The notes: generated by a model from the sequence alone, not told the origin. A stretch of 64,000 nucleotides of DNA from Isoetes taiwanensis (GCA_021234155.1 JAJEKV010000032.1:4035835-4099834); one strand, 5' to 3'. Positions 22,741-35,449 are shown, counted from the first letter of the stretch. Made by a program: numbers and translations.

Positions 22741-24240
22741 GTGGACAGCTCGAAGGCATGGCTTTCATCCTCAACAACCCCAAAGCCAGGTAACACCGAC
22801 AAAGCCTCGCCCCGACGCTGCCGTCCAACCTACCAGACCCGCCTCAAGCCGAAGATGGTGGGCCCCTCGCTCGAATGGACGCTGATGATCCTACGCTTCT
22901 TCATGGGCAACCGAGAATGTGTGTAGAGTCAGAGGCCTCGAACTGTGGTGGAGTTTATGTGCTATTTGTAGTGTGCCATCTTTACTTGTTCCGAGCATGG
23001 TGGTCCCGTGAGCTTCCCGAGAAACAAGAGTCCAAGTACCCCCCTCACCCTATTAGGCCGGGCGCCTGTGTGCACTGACGCACCTATGTGCGTCTACATT
23101 CCAGCCGCCCACCGGGCTCTCTTGTCCTTCCAACAAGCCCCCCGAGTCGTTTGCGGGCTCATCGCCACCGGCAGAAGCCAAGTGTGGGAGCCGAAAGTGT
23201 CGCCCATGCCGCCACCTTCTTCCGAAATAAACAATGTGTCTATCGAGGGTCGCGATGCCGGGGGCATGAATCCCGTCTCCCGCAACAAGATCCGATATGG
23301 GCCAGGGCTTGACCCCAAGTGCCCGCGTCAAAAATGCCTTCCGGACCTGCTCTAAGTCGCTCCAAGTCGCCAAAGACACCACCGGGCCCCACACCTCGAC
23401 CCCATACTGGAAGAACTAGCTCCACCCGGCCGGAACAAATGTGATTTGGTGGCCCCTATCCATACTAAACGCCTGCGCTGTGGCTATTGTTTTGCATTAT
23501 GCATAACGCCTTCCAACTGCGGCCACCGAAGGCTAATGGATGCATCCCAATACATTGAGGACGGAAATTCCACCCCCGTGTACTTGTAGCCGGGTGTGAC
23601 CTCTACCATCCGCCTCGATAAGTGAGCCGGAGGTGCCGGATGACGGAGGAGGATATGAGGACCACCTTAGTCTTGGCCAGGTTGACACGCATGTCCGCCG
23701 CCTGGCGTAATGTGTCCAGTGGCATCTAGGTGTGCCTCGCGATGCCCTCCGGTGTATGGGCCAAGAGGTCCATATCATCCGCGATAGATGAGAGCGGATG
23801 ACCCGTGCAAGAGTCAGATACCCGCCCCCCATTGGCAAAGAAGCCAAAGCTTAACCGGTCAATGTAAAGTCCAAAGAGTGTGGGTGAGAGAGGACAACCT
23901 TGCCTAACTCCAATGTCGCCGGGCAAATGATCGCCCTTCCGGTTGCACGCGGCTGCATGCGGCTCTCAGATAGTTCGTATTAATCGCATTCTCGCAGATC
24001 CATAGGGAGCCCCAGATGGTGCAATCTCGCCCACAACTTTTCCTGGGGTACTCTGTCGAAAGCTTTTGCAAAGTCCACAAACAGCAATCATGAGGTCCTC
24101 CCGGCGGTTCTGTTGTCCCCACTGTGGCCCTGAGTGTGAAGATGTGATCAATGGTCGAATGTCGGGGTCGGAAGCCTGCCTGGGTAAGTGCCCTGACTTC
24201 CGCTGCCTCTGCCCATCTGAGAGAATGCACATCAACCTTC
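22741..24240 (-). pseudogene. LINE RT and C-terminal domain, multiply frameshifted
   Basis: The peptide WAEAAEVRALTQAGFRPRHS plus TIDHIFTLRAT matches the RT block of the 14-kb LINE. The motif A region is garbled (CGLCKSFRQS where FVDFAKAFDTV is expected). GVRQGCPLSPTLFGLYIDRL is intact. The palm reads SSIADDMDLLAHTPEG, with tyrosine of YADD replaced by isoleucine. Near 22780 the tail reads VVEDESHAFELS, matching IEDESHTFQS, while both leading cysteines are lost. Clearly inactive. Confidence 0.75.
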
Positions 24241-24249
24241 ATAGACATT

Positions 24250-25500
24250 GAGTAAAAATAGGGCTAAACAATCCAAATGACTCTGAGACATGCATAACCA
24301 ATTACAATTTTCATTAATTCTGGCCATAGATGGAATCAAAGGATCCAAAACATCCTCCACATGATAAAAATACCCATCTGGTTGCAACATATATAGCGTC
24401 AAACTGTAGGAAACCTTGAAGTCGCATTTGTGCAAAAGTGCCAATAAAAATAAAATACAACTTTTGTGCTAGATTAACATACATACACCCTTCAATCAAA
24501 TCAATGGATGAAGTTTGACATAGAATTAGATAATACTTTGTTAATCCAAGTTCCTATCTTGTTGTGGGAATAATATAATGGTTTAATACAAACGAGGTCA
24601 ATGTGTGCACTAAAAGCAAGGATAAAGAAACGGCATAAGAGGGCGTGAGTGGGAGGAATTATCGCCCACCTAGAGGGCAAAAAGACTAAGCAAATATAAT
24701 TTAAAGAACTTTCGTGGAATTAGCAGTTCAACATTATTTGTGAAGAGAAGCAGCAGCGCAGCAACAACTGCCAAATTTCCTAGGAGAACAACCAATTTTG
24801 CATCCAATACAACCAACAAAATAATGCACTCCAACATGCCCCTAGTTCAAACATGGACGATAAAAACCATTCTATTCTATATATTATTCTATTAAAAGTA
24901 GCATCCAAAACTGAAGAGACAAAGAGGAGGATAACTAACCAGGCTAGTTTACACATCATCAAGCTAGAATTCACCACAACATCAAGCTAGAATTAAACAG
25001 CCTTGGGAGCCCAATTTGCATGTTTGATCGAGATGCTTGGCTGTAGAATTTCATATTCAACTCGACTTTTATTCAGAGGTATGTGGAGGTCTTGATTATG
25101 AGAAGAATGCATGGTTACGAGGTCAACACTAGAAAGCAAGGATTAAAAAATGGTGAACATGGAGGAGAGGAGTTTTTTCTCTTGAAGATTTGAGCTTGAG
25201 TTGGGAGGAATTATCGGGATTAGGTGCCCCAAAGACCTTTTCTTTTTTCCCCCCTTTAAATGTCCAAGATTTATTTATTTTTGAGGCGCTGGCTATTTCC
25301 AACTTATTTCGGGCGACGCCATACCATTCCAACCACCTAACTAAACATCCCCAAATGCACGTCTCCGATCTCGCTCCCGTCTTATTGGACATAATCTCAG
25401 CCGTTAAAGTTCGGACAATACCGTATACTGAAAGCATCGTTTCGTACAGGCAAAAAATATTTTTTTTCCCGTTCTATTTTAGACGAGGTTTAGAAAGCCT
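24250..25500. other. Intergenic upstream of the NIPA gene
   Basis: No gene seen. The phrase GTGGGAGGAATTATCG at 24649-24664 returns as GTTGGGAGGAATTATCG at 25199-25215, with related text before each, so part of the stretch is duplicated about 550 bp apart. Confidence 0.45.
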
Positions 25501-25509
25501 GATTTTTCT

Positions 25510-26233
25510 TCCGAGCTGAATAATCTGGGAGACTGCAGGAGCTGAGAATCGCGATTGTTTTTTGCTGCCCAGATCTGTTCTGGTGCCCTCAAATGCCGTA
25601 AATTTCAGGTATGCATGCCAATTCTACCTTAAGATCTTGAGAACGGGTGCGACCATCACTTTCATGCGATTCGCATCCAATATTTCATCTTTCCAGTACT
25701 TTGCGTGGAACCCAAGCCTTAGTTGCTTATATTGTAACTGTGGATGTTGTGTAGATGCAGATCCGGTGTTTGTTTTGTTTGGGATCGCTTTTGAAAGTCT
25801 TTGCTGACCAATTCTCTGCTGCCGCATTGCTGCAGGTGCTTGAATTGCACCGTTCGGCAAAGCAGAGAGGCAGTTTATGTTGAGTATTCAGTATTGCCCC
25901 TGCAGGCATAACATGTTGAATGTGGTTCTTGATGTTACGATATGAAGGGTTAACATGTCAGCTAGAAACGTGGACTCTTATCAGCAAATTTTTAGTATTC
26001 TCGAGCGCTCATGACCTATAGAATGTATGGCATTATATCTAAACTACAGTTGTAGTGATTTAGGGTCCGTGAGCTCTTCAAGATGATTGCAAGGAAAAGA
26101 TCTAGTAATGAGGGGTCTGAGGTACCTCATATAGCACTTCATTATCTATTGAATAACATAGAGCAATTGCTCTAAAAAAGAAGGAGTTTCAGCCCTCATA
26201 ATCTCTTCGAAGCGTATTAAACTTCATGAGAAC
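25510..26233 (+). promoter_or_regulatory. Probable 5' UTR with intron(s) of the NIPA gene
   Basis: A donor-like CAG/GTATGCATG lies at 25608-25609. Acceptor-like sites are GCATTGCTGCAG (ending 25834) and GGAGTTTCAG (ending 26190). No upstream in-frame coding belongs to the transporter. The exact transcription start and splicing cannot be read from sequence alone. Confidence 0.35.
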
Positions 26234-29200
26234 ATGTGGAAGAGAAATATCGAACTTAGCTCAAGAGGAAATATGCGCTCACCATTCTTTACAGCCAGCT
26301 GGTTGCTCATTTATATCATACTCGTTGTTCCAGTATCAGCTGATGGAGATCCTGCAGTGGCAGTCCCACCTGACAACCACAAGGGCCTAATCTTAGCTCT
26401 GTCTTCCAGTCTTTTTATTGGGGCCAGCTTCATTGTAAAAAAGAAAGGTCTTAAACGAGCTGGTGCTTCTGGTGTTAGGGCAGGTAGGCCTTTCTTATCT
26501 CATGGTTGAATGGCTGAATGACCTATTATCAAATGTAGGCAGATGGTCATTTAGGTCGAGAGTGAATATGGAGGGCTGTCTACTGTATCTTTCACTGTCA
26601 GTCAACAGTTAGCAATTCCTTATATTGATTGACAGTACATTACAAATATCTTGCTTTACTAACTGCAGGTGTTGGAGGGTTTTCATATCTGTACGAACCA
26701 TTATGGTGGGCAGGAATGATTACCAGTGAGTGTCCTGATAAGCTGTGATTGATGATAACTAATTTCTCGTGTAAGCTCATGAAACTTTTGTCTGGCAGTG
26801 ATTGTTGGCGAGGTGGCAAATTTTGCTGCTTATGCTTTTGCTCCCGCTATACTTGTTACACCCTTAGGAGCTCTTAGTATCATTGTGAGGTATGTACAGT
26901 CTGCTATGTAAACTTTCTGTTCTGTAAATCTGCCACTAAACTTACCTATTTACTAAAACTTACCATGAACGTATGCAGTGCTGCATTGGCACATGTAATG
27001 CTGAAGGAGAAACTTCATGTTTTGGGGATGCTAGGATGTGCACTCTGTGTTGTGGGCTCAACTACCATTGTTTTACATGCACCCCAGGAAAGAGAGATTG
27101 AATCTGTGAAGGATGTGTGGCAGCTTGCTACAGAACCTGGTGCATTTCTTTTCATCAGAATTAGCTTGTCCTTTATAATTAGAAACTGCGGTAGATTGCC
27201 CATGTTTGATGTATATAACCTTCATGGCTGGAAGATCCTTTTGGCTAGTCATTAGGTATATCTATATGAGCATTATGTTTTGGCATATCTTATTTCCTGT
27301 CTTTACTCATTTCATTTATTATCCAAGTTCGCCATGAATATGAGCATTTTGTTTTGGCATCCCTTATTTTCTGTCTTTGCCCATTTCACTATTTATCGAA
27401 CACTTGAAACTTGTGTTGACCTCATATCGAATCCCTTGGTATCAAGGGTTTACCATTCTCTACTTTTCTTGCTGGCTATATGAGAGCTTGTGGTGTTTTG
27501 TTCCAAGTCCCATGTTTGGCAAATTCACAGCTTAATGACCTAAATTTTGATTCAATGAGATGATTCAACAACCTAAATAAGTTTTCCATATCTTTAGCAT
27601 GTCAATATTTAAGGGACGACTTCAGGATAATAACCTGCATGTTGGAAATTAATGGGCGAAACTCAAAGCTGTTTGAAAGATATATCTGAAGACAATATGG
27701 CTGCAGCTGAAAAGATGTCAGACTTTTATATCTCTGCTCCAGAGCTATTTACCAAGTTAACTAGCTTCAGTACAGAAACAATTTTACGAATGGCTTAAGG
27801 CACACTTATTGTATCAATGCTAGGGTTCTGAAGCTGAAATATAGAATCTGGACAACTAGCTGTTTCTGTAATGGTTGTTCTCCCTACAGTAATAGCTATG
27901 ATTCTGTCAAGGTTTTCTGTGTATCTTACTGGCTTCCTTTGCTTCTGCATATCATGATTTTTATTAACCACACATTGAAAGTTATAAAGTACTGAATAGT
28001 TCCTGCTTTTATAATCTTGTTATGATTTCTGTGTAGCTATCACAGGTCTCATTCCGTTGGTTTCTATATGATTTCAAAACTCATTCTTCAAGGCAATTCT
28101 GAAAATTCGTTTGTTGCATCCAGTAGATGCTAATTTTCTTAGGATGGAACTGATTCCACTTGCTTGTTTCTTCCAGCATTCTTGCTCTATTCGGCCACAG
28201 TGATAGCTGTGGTGATGGTGCTTATTTTCCACTTTGTACCTCTCTATGGGCACACACAGATTCTTGTTTACATTGGCATCTGTTCTCTAATGGGATCCCT
28301 CTCGGTATTGTCTTTGTACTGTTCATCCACATAGTGTAATCCTTTGCTGAATTCATGGTGTTTGAGTTGGAACTAAAAATATTAGTATGATGTGCTCATT
28401 TATTCAGGTTATGAGTGCAAAAGCTCTCGGCATTGCTCTAAAGCTCACTTTTGAAGGAATCAACCAATTGATATATCCGCAGACATGGATTTTTGCAATG
28501 GTATTGGCGACTTGTGTTGTTACACAAATGAATTATTTAAATAAGGTAACAGATGCATTAAGAACTGTGAAGATGCCTTTTTACTGATGGAGGATGAATG
28601 GGTCGTAATGGGAAGTCAAGATTAAGTAGATATGGAACAACAGATATCATTTCTTACTCAGGCTCACATCTTAGAATGAACTTAGCAAAGCCCAACAATT
28701 CGAGTCAGAACTTTTACACGTACTTGGGGGATGATTTAAATGTAGATAATTTTAGAATCAGAACTGAGTAAAATAATGCTAACTCTTTCTACCCGTTTGA
28801 CAGAACATAACTTTTCTTATTTAGTATTTGTTGATTTATATGGGCATACAGAGAGAGTCTTTATTGTGGAAAAGAGCAAAACATTCTTAATTATATTTTT
28901 AAAATAGCAGTGTGACAATTCTATTATATTGCAGGCTCTTGACACTTTCAACACAGCAATTGTATCACCAATATATTATGTCATGTTCACATCACTGACT
29001 ATTGTGGCAAGCATCATTATGTTCAAGGTTGGTATATACCCAAGGGGAACATTCTTTCTTGGACTCCTTTAAAGGCTTTTGTGCTTAATGCAGGACTGGG
29101 ATAGACAAAATCCTGCTCAAATTGTCACTGAGCTATGTGGATTTGTGACAATCTTAGCTGGCACGTATCTGTTACATGTTACAAAGGATCATGGGGACAG

Positions 29201-29449
29201 TCCTCTGGTATCAGCATTGGGTTCATTTAAGAATCCAGGTACTGTTTATGCCCGAACTTTATTTCCTGATACTTGTTGGAAATTGTGATCGGTTAACTAA
29301 TATTCTTTTATCTGTCAGCAGCTTACAATGGTTTGAAAGTTCCAGGGATTGCCCTTGTTGGAATTAATAGTATGAAGCGTCCCGATGACGAGGAAATGGC
29401 AGAGGATGAGATTCCATTGAGACGGCAAGAATCGGATCGAGATTCTTAA
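26234..29449 (+). CDS. NIPA-type magnesium transporter, nine coding exons
   Basis: Member of the NIPA/DUF803 family, multi-pass membrane proteins linked to Mg2+ transport in endomembranes and plasma membrane. Exons by GT-AG junctions: 26234-26483, 26669-26725, 26799-26889, 26979-27139, 28177-28304, 28408-28545, 28935-29027, 29094-29238 and 29319-29449. They join in frame to 397 residues. Family signatures are [88 protein letters not shown] and DWDRQNP. The start could be 26234 or the in-frame ATG at 26273. The latter gives a signal-like N terminus ([14 protein letters not shown]) ahead of the usual first helix, which is longer than typical NIPA starts. Intron 4 is the largest, 1037 bp. The last acceptor is CAGCAG, so one alanine may be variably included. 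Frame and motifs are intact, so it is probably functional. Confidence 0.93.
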
Positions 29450-30169
29450 TTTTACCTCTAAGCCCCAATTTCAGCTATCTGTCTCCCACTTCAGGTTCTC
29501 CATTTAGACATGATCGAACCGAGCAATAAAAATGGAAGCATGCCATTTAGAATTTTTGATGGCATTTGGGTTCCGAAGTAGACCTTGAGAAGTGAACTTA
29601 CCTGATATGGGTTTTTGACAATGGTGGATTTGGGGAGACAACCCCCAGCAAAGCAAACCTAGGTTACTAATGCAGTATTAAATGGCTACCTGCTTGTATT
29701 CCTAGAAGACGGGATATCGTATTCTTGCAGAGATGCTGAAATGAAGATGTGCCCATGGAGTTCATTTAGAAAGCTCTGCAGCATTACTCTGCTTGAGATT
29801 TTACCAGTCATGACATTTTTCAACCTTTTGTATTCGACTTGTTCATACACATTCTTTGTGTTATAGACTTCATATTAAGAAGAAAACAAAGCAACTTATC
29901 TTTCAGACCTTAATACCGATTGTTATGTCATCAAACATGGCCTTCAAGTGTAGCATATGTCCAGTGCTTTTGGCCAGGAATTATAATAAAGCCAATTGAA
30001 TGCTATGACTATCTCTTTATTCACAGCATGGCTAGTTGTGATGTTGAATTTAATCTTCTGCAGCTAGAAGAAAGAAAAAAAAAAAAAAAAGAAACGATTT
30101 GCACATTATTATTCTTCTCTCAGAAGTAACAAATATTGTATCCGGATTTAACTGTGATCTTGATGGATG
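29450..30169. other. 3' region between convergent genes
   Basis: It holds the 3' UTRs of NIPA (+) and glycosyltransferase gene 1 (-). A polyadenylation-like AATAAA lies at 29524-29529 and another at 29985-29990 on +. No other gene. Confidence 0.5.
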
Positions 30170-32281
30170 TCAAATGTAACCTTCTTTACATAATTTTAGA
30201 TCTATTCTTGCAGTCACAGCAACAAGCATAGTGAGCCAAAAAGCGATCATGAGATAAGATATGGTCTCATAACAAACAAGTGACCAATGCCACTTAGGAA
30301 TGTAGTCACCTTCGGAAAATTGGGCAACCCCATCATCTTTGTAATGTAGTAGATTTTTTCGTTGTGTAGGTTTAAAATTGGTTGGGAACAATACGTACAT
30401 GATTGGTATTAACATGTGGGCACAAGTAGAAAGAAGAAAAAATGAGATGGCTATAACAAAGAAATCATCTTTGCAGTCCTTTAGACCATGCTTGACAATC
30501 CAGAACATTCGATAGCCCACTAAGCCAACAACTAGGATTATGTAGATGATATGCACCCGAACATGTTTTAAGGTGCTAAGTTGTTTGATAAAGGGATGTT
30601 GATTGGCCCTATGACCGGTAGCTGCACGATCTATGTTGCTAGTAGGGGTGAAATTGAATGTAGAGGTGTAGAAAAAGATGGATTGCATGATTGTTTTGAA
30701 GAAGTAAGGGGTCATCCACCAGAAGTGGGATTCATCGCGGTTACGACTTTGGATGGATTGGGGAAGGCCAAGCCAGACAGAGATCCACATGAGTCGCCAG
30801 AGGATGAGGAAGGTAGCAAGGCAGATGATGAGCTTGCGGCTATCATTACTATTACCGACAGTAAGGCGGAGGTGAAAGGCAAGAGAGGATAGAAAAATGA
30901 GGACCATGACAATGTTGACAATGGAGAGGAAGTAGTAGCCAGTGTGCCAGAAGTAGCAAGTCTTAAGCACAAAACCAAGCTTACTTGAAGGACCAAGCAT
31001 AGGCTTCCACGTGGCCGAAAACTGTTGGATGGCCCCCAGGCACCATCTCCGCCGTTGCTTTATGTAGCCCTCAAAGGTCCAAGGTGTTAGACCTATTTGA
31101 AGCTTTCTGTTAAGGTAGACGGATGTAAATCCGGCGTTAAACAGAGCGTAGGAGGTCATCGTGTCTTCTGTAATGGACTGGGGCTGGAATCCTCCAATTT
31201 CGTCTAAATTTTTTCGCCGGAATATGGCCCCTGTTCCTACGCATGGAGCACAGTTTAGGTTATTCCTGTGAACCATGACTCTGTCGTACCCGAAAATACA
31301 GGCATCATTCAGTGGGTCTCCTGCAGGAAGATTGTAAAATGATTGAGGAATTTGAACAAAGGAAACATGCGGACTGTAGACAATATGTGGCAAAAGGATT
31401 TGCAGATAGGAAGGGTGAAGGATCATATCAGCGTCCATCATAACTACAAATTCTGCATCTGAGTGCGCAAGCCCGTAGTTGAGATTTCCACATTTGAAGT
31501 TATGTGGAACTCCTGAAATCTGCAGGGCGCACATTCATCTCTGTGAGTATACTAAAAAACTCTTTTGTGATCTAGAATATAATAGATTAGGAGGTATTGA
31601 ATCATATCTGTGAATATGGAAAAACTTGTTTGTAATGTAGAAAAATGTACGACATGATAGATCAGGAATGAATTGAACCATAGTTAAATGTGTACTTACC
31701 TTTTCTCTTCGCAAATATTGCACCCTTTGGCCAGCTGTTTCTGCCTGCAATGCCTCACAGTGTGCTTTGAGATCATCATCACCTCCATCATCTAAAACAA
31801 GCACCTTGAATTTATCTGGCGGATAATCTAGTGCAAGAGCAGCTCTAATTGTGTCAATAGGCACATCTGTTGGTTCCTTGCAACATGGTAGCAGTATATG
31901 CACAGTTGGGTGGTTTTCTAAGCATGGTGGGTCTGGCTTAGGACATATCTCAGGTGGTAACAATAAATCGATTGCTGCAACTAAGCTTCCTATAAAATAC
32001 ACCATCTCACATATCAGTAGCACTATCAGCCATGGTCTTCTCACCAGTTCTTCATACTCCTTCACATACAGTGTCACTTTGAACCTTATATAATTTGCAA
32101 ATGCTGCTAAATATGCAATGACCAATATGGTGACTATATTATGCCAGATCAAAAGCCCTACTCTAATTCTGCTTGCAGGCCTTCTCCTAGTCCTCATTAG
32201 TTCTGCGGATGGACTCTGTATATGCAGTTCTAATCCATTCCTATCAGCCATGTTGCTTTGATTTTGCTGTGGATCTTGCAT
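30170..32281 (-). CDS. Family-2 processive glycosyltransferase, cellulose-synthase superfamily, gene 1
   Basis: Predicted membrane polysaccharide synthase using a nucleotide sugar. Exon 1 is 32281-31700 (194 codons) and exon 2 is 31519-30170, joined across a 180-bp phase-0 GT-AG intron into 643 residues. Two helices precede the catalytic domain (about 42-64 and 83-108). The catalytic set is complete: LDDGGDDD (164-170), DAD (223-225), TED (311-313) and QRRRW (349-353). About five helices follow, and the C terminus is short. It lacks the RING finger and plant-conserved regions of CESA, and its spacing is closer to bacterial BcsA-like enzymes. No PilZ domain is seen. A cellulose-like beta-glucan product is possible but cannot be read from the sequence. 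It is the closest visible relative of the gene at 60.3 kb. Start chosen at the first ATG; an in-frame Met also lies at codon 11. Confidence 0.9.
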
Positions 32282-34317
32282 AAAGCTCTATGTACTAGAT
32301 GAAACACAAGGGTCTTTTAAATTCAATATGAATGGACTTGCCAAATCTTCAAACAACGGCAGCATTGTGCTGGCTTCTTTATTGGCTTAGATACCGAACC
32401 TTATTAGAGATTTCCATTAATGCATCGACTTAAATGTAGTATCAAGTGATTGAATAGGAACAACGTTGTAGTAAGCTGCTTTGGATTCTTTCTTGGCTTA
32501 TTATCTGTTTGCACATGGTTGTCCAATGTGTTGCTTCAGTTGTAGATCTGCTAAGGTATTTTACTGAGCAAAAGAAAGCTGTGTCTTTGAATACATTTTA
32601 GTAATTCAAAAGAAAAATAATATGCTTTTACAACTTGGAAAAAGTATGTCCAACTTTAGATGACAAACTTGTCAATAAAGGAACATGGCATCATGTTTTC
32701 TTACTTTAGACATTAAGAATGCGGTCACGTTATTGATTAACATGCATAAGGTTGTACTTTATATCCAATATTTAGGTTAAGAATGTAGTACGCTTTCAAG
32801 AACAAGGATTAAGATATTGGGAGGCTTCTTTTATACCATAATGCCATATATTTGTTGTTGAGCGAACATAAACTCAGTAAAATGTATATAATATAATGAA
32901 ACAACAATATATTTCTTCGATTCACAAAGTGCTGAATTGTACTATGAACTCTCGTTAGAGTTAGCAATACTAAATCTTGTTAATACAATAAATATTGTGC
33001 ACAAACTCTTATTATAAATACATGCCCCTCATTTATACAAGTACTATAAGTAGAATATACTATATGTGGAATATCCTCCTAAATTACTTAGCAGCGTTGT
33101 AGGTTGGCAATCCAACTAGATTCATGAATACTATAAACACCTCCCCTTCTCTTATATTGGGGAGCATTGTAGAATGAAGGTAGATCATATAGTCACCCAT
33201 CCCTCATAATGTATACCTGGCATGGTCACCCATCCCTCTTTTTTGTCTTAGAGTGACATCGCATCATGAAATTGCTCTCACAGTCAAATATAGAACTACT
33301 TTCATAAAATTGTTACCCAGAACAATACCTCCAATAACTCCAATAAATCATTACATTCGTATGCAAGCAATATAGATACAATCTTTGCATGAAGATCCTC
33401 TCTTTGAAACTTTTGTTTTTGTGTGTGTTATGGGAGATGTTTTTTTGTTTGAAAAAGAAATAAAAATTCAAAAAACATTGGCAAGTTCATGACTAACATA
33501 TAAACCATCAAATATAGCACATCAAATATAGCACGAATCCCATAACACGCCAAAATAAAATGTTTCAATTTTTTTTTCCTCGATGCAAAGCGTGGCCACG
33601 ATAACACTATGTCTTCAATATCTTCATAAAAGCTTATTGCACTACAATGATACATGATCAGCTGGACATGGAGTATGATTTGTTGTTGTGCAAATCATAT
33701 TTTAATCAGGTGTGAAACCTTACCAAATCCGCCCGGAAATTTGCTGTTTTGGCCCATAAAACGTAACCAAATATGAAATATCATGCATCATCAGAAAGAT
33801 CCCAAAGAGAGCTTTCCAAGACAATAGAAAACACACAAGACGGAGTTCGGATTCAAATGATAAAAAGCATATTACCATCAAATTTGTACTTTGCGAAAAG
33901 GTATTCGGATAGAAAAGTACAAAAATCAGGTATCTATCTTGATAGGTCTATGCCAAATCATATATGCCAATGGAAAGATCTCTTTAAGCTTTCCAACAAG
34001 CCCAAGATCATCTGAATCTAACATCTGTAGCTCAAGTTATGAGCGCAAAAACAATTTTGACATTCTCTCTCTAGCGCTTCTCTATTTTATCTATTTTTAG
34101 TGACTTAGATATTATATACAATGGTTTGTTAAAAATTGAACCTCTCATAAAAATCTTATTTTTGATTAAAACTTTTTTTTTCTAAACCAAAAACTTTTAA
34201 AAAGCATTTGCAAACGCAATCGCTTAAGCTTCTTTATGATGCAAATCCAAAACAATTGAAGTAAGAGATAATAGGAACCTGGATTTGGATTTACTGTTGC
34301 ACAAGGCGCTGCCAAAG
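32282..34317. other. AT-rich upstream/intergenic DNA
   Basis: The promoter of glycosyltransferase gene 1 must lie in the right-hand direction from 32282, but no clear TATA position can be fixed. ATGCAAGCAATATAGAT-ACAATCTTTGCATGAA at 33360-33392 matches a tandem duplication at 38915-39000. No gene otherwise. Confidence 0.45.
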
Positions 34318-34410
34318 TAGAATAGAATAGAATAGAATAGTTTTTTTAACGTCCACAGAGACCAATAGGTCATGGGACCCATACAATAGAGGAGGAGACA
34401 AATTTGTTTG
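34318..34410 (-). mobile_element. LINE 3'-tail fragment with (TATTC)n
   Basis: On the minus strand GGGTCCCATGACCTATTGGT then CTCTGTGGACGTTAAAA is the conserved terminal hairpin (GTCC...GACC-TATT-GGTC...GGAC). It is followed by about four TATTC units ending at 34318. Upstream homology stops within about 30 bp of the hairpin. This is an extremely 5'-truncated LINE copy or a small element sharing its tail. Confidence 0.75.
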
Positions 34411-34424
34411 TCGGCATTGACATA

Positions 34425-35002
34425 TAGTATTGGATGAAGTAAATTCTGTTGCTACCAAATATACTTGGTGCATCGAGATTGGGAATATCCCTCTTGGCTC
34501 AGGTACGAATCATCTAGAGGATCTATGTCCATACTTTGCTGAGCCAGGAACCTGCAAAGTCTTGTACACGGAGTATCAGGGTAAAGCCAAAGCAAAAGTT
34601 TATCATATCAATGGCTGAAGATAAGATATGGGACTCCAAAGAAGGTTAAGCAAGAAAAAAGTACAGAGAAATTAAAAAATGCTTCAGTGGAGATGACATT
34701 AAATTGCAAAGAAGAAAAGAACGCCTGTAAAGGTAAACCCGAGTGCAGGAACGCCCAAGCTCCTCCTCGTGGTGGAGGAGAATCCGAACAAAGAGGCATG
34801 CAGATTATGAAGACCACACCATTAGCAGGCGATTTGACACAAGAGAGTAAGCACGGAATATCTCAGAGTGCACTTAGACACTGTTTATGACTCCTTCGTC
34901 AGCCATCAGATGCACCCCTCCTGTGCAAACGTTGTGCTATTTGACCCAAATTCTGGACACACTATAAAGTGGATGAAGGCCAGTGATCTAAATAATGTTT
35001 GG
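34425..35002 (+). pseudogene. Degenerate coding remnant of an unrecognised gene
   Basis: Two protein-like stretches lie on +. The first starts near 34429 (EIGNIPLGSGTNHLEDLCPY) and the second runs from about 34868 to 34990 (VHLDTVYDSFVSHQMHPSCA then NVVLFDPNSGHTIKWMK). They are separated by stops and frameshifts. I recognise no family. The T26-G10 tract ends it. Confidence 0.3.
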
Positions 35003-35038
35003 TTTTTTTTTTTTTTTTTTTTTTTTTTGGGGGGGGGG
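35003..35038. repeat. T26-G10 homopolymer junction
   Basis: A run of about 26 T is followed directly by about 10 G. Read on -, it is a C tract next to a poly(A) tail, as at the end of a retroposed transcript. Confidence 0.8.
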
Positions 35039-35449
35039 AATGCCCTCTCAAGGGAAATTGGGCTCCCTGGGGGCACTCTACACTGCCCTCAGCCATGTCC
35101 TGCCAGGACAAATTGGGCATGCGCCTAATTTAGCCCTTGTATAGACATTTCCTTGCCTCGAGTCATGACCTCCCTGAGTAAATTAGGCGGGCATCCAATT
35201 TGGCCCTAGAGGGGATCTTTCTTTGCCATGAGTCATGACCAGCCAGGGGAAATTGGGCTGGTGCCCAATTTGTCCTTCCTAGGGGCCACCATATACTGCC
35301 CTCAGTCATACCCTCCTAGGGCAAATTGGGCGGCCCTTGGGGGGACATTTCCATGCCCCGAGCCATGACCTCCAAGGGGAAATTGGGCGGCCATTCAATT
35401 TGTCCTTCCTGGGGGCACCGCACACTGCCTTCAGTCATATCCTCCAAGG
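35039..35449. repeat. Minisatellite of six units with built-in hairpin
   Basis: Units begin near 35039, 35098, 35167, 35237, 35310 and 35367, with lengths about 57-73 bp and a partial seventh. Each carries a GGGGAAATTGGGC-type core and ends in CAGTCATG or CGAGCCATG. Four long units add a second arm. The clearest is AAATTGGGCTGGTGCCCAAT then TT at 35250-35271, a perfect 9-bp inverted repeat with a 4-base loop. Short units 1 and 5 lack that arm. The order short-long-long-long-short-long suggests unequal exchange of a higher-order unit. Confidence 0.85.

Larger units (their letters stand above)
22371..24240 (-). mobile_element. LINE, minus strand, heavily mutated, ending in (CCTT)n
   Basis: From about 24240 downward it has RT blocks, an RT palm with YADD changed to IADD, a degraded C-terminal domain and a 3' UTR. 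The terminal hairpin has inner stem GGCC-GATT-GGCC (22421-22449), and a 40-bp CCTT tract closes the element at 22410-22371. It is more GC-rich than the rest of the window and more damaged than its relatives at 12 and 48 kb. Confidence 0.8.

Noticed and set aside
22331-23425. Many overlapping open frames on both strands
   Set aside because: High GC content of the degraded LINE suppresses stop codons. Only the minus-strand frames match RT and C-terminal blocks.
27140-27255. Read-through extension of NIPA exon 4
   Set aside because: The sequence after 27139 departs from the family and the GT donor joins in phase to 28177, so it is intron.
30581-30996. Plus- and minus-frame ORFs inside glycosyltransferase gene 1
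   Set aside because: They lie in other frames of exon 2 and have no independent features.
35039-35449. CRISPR-like array
   Set aside because: Units are contiguous and degenerate with no unique spacers, and the DNA is plant nuclear. It is a minisatellite.
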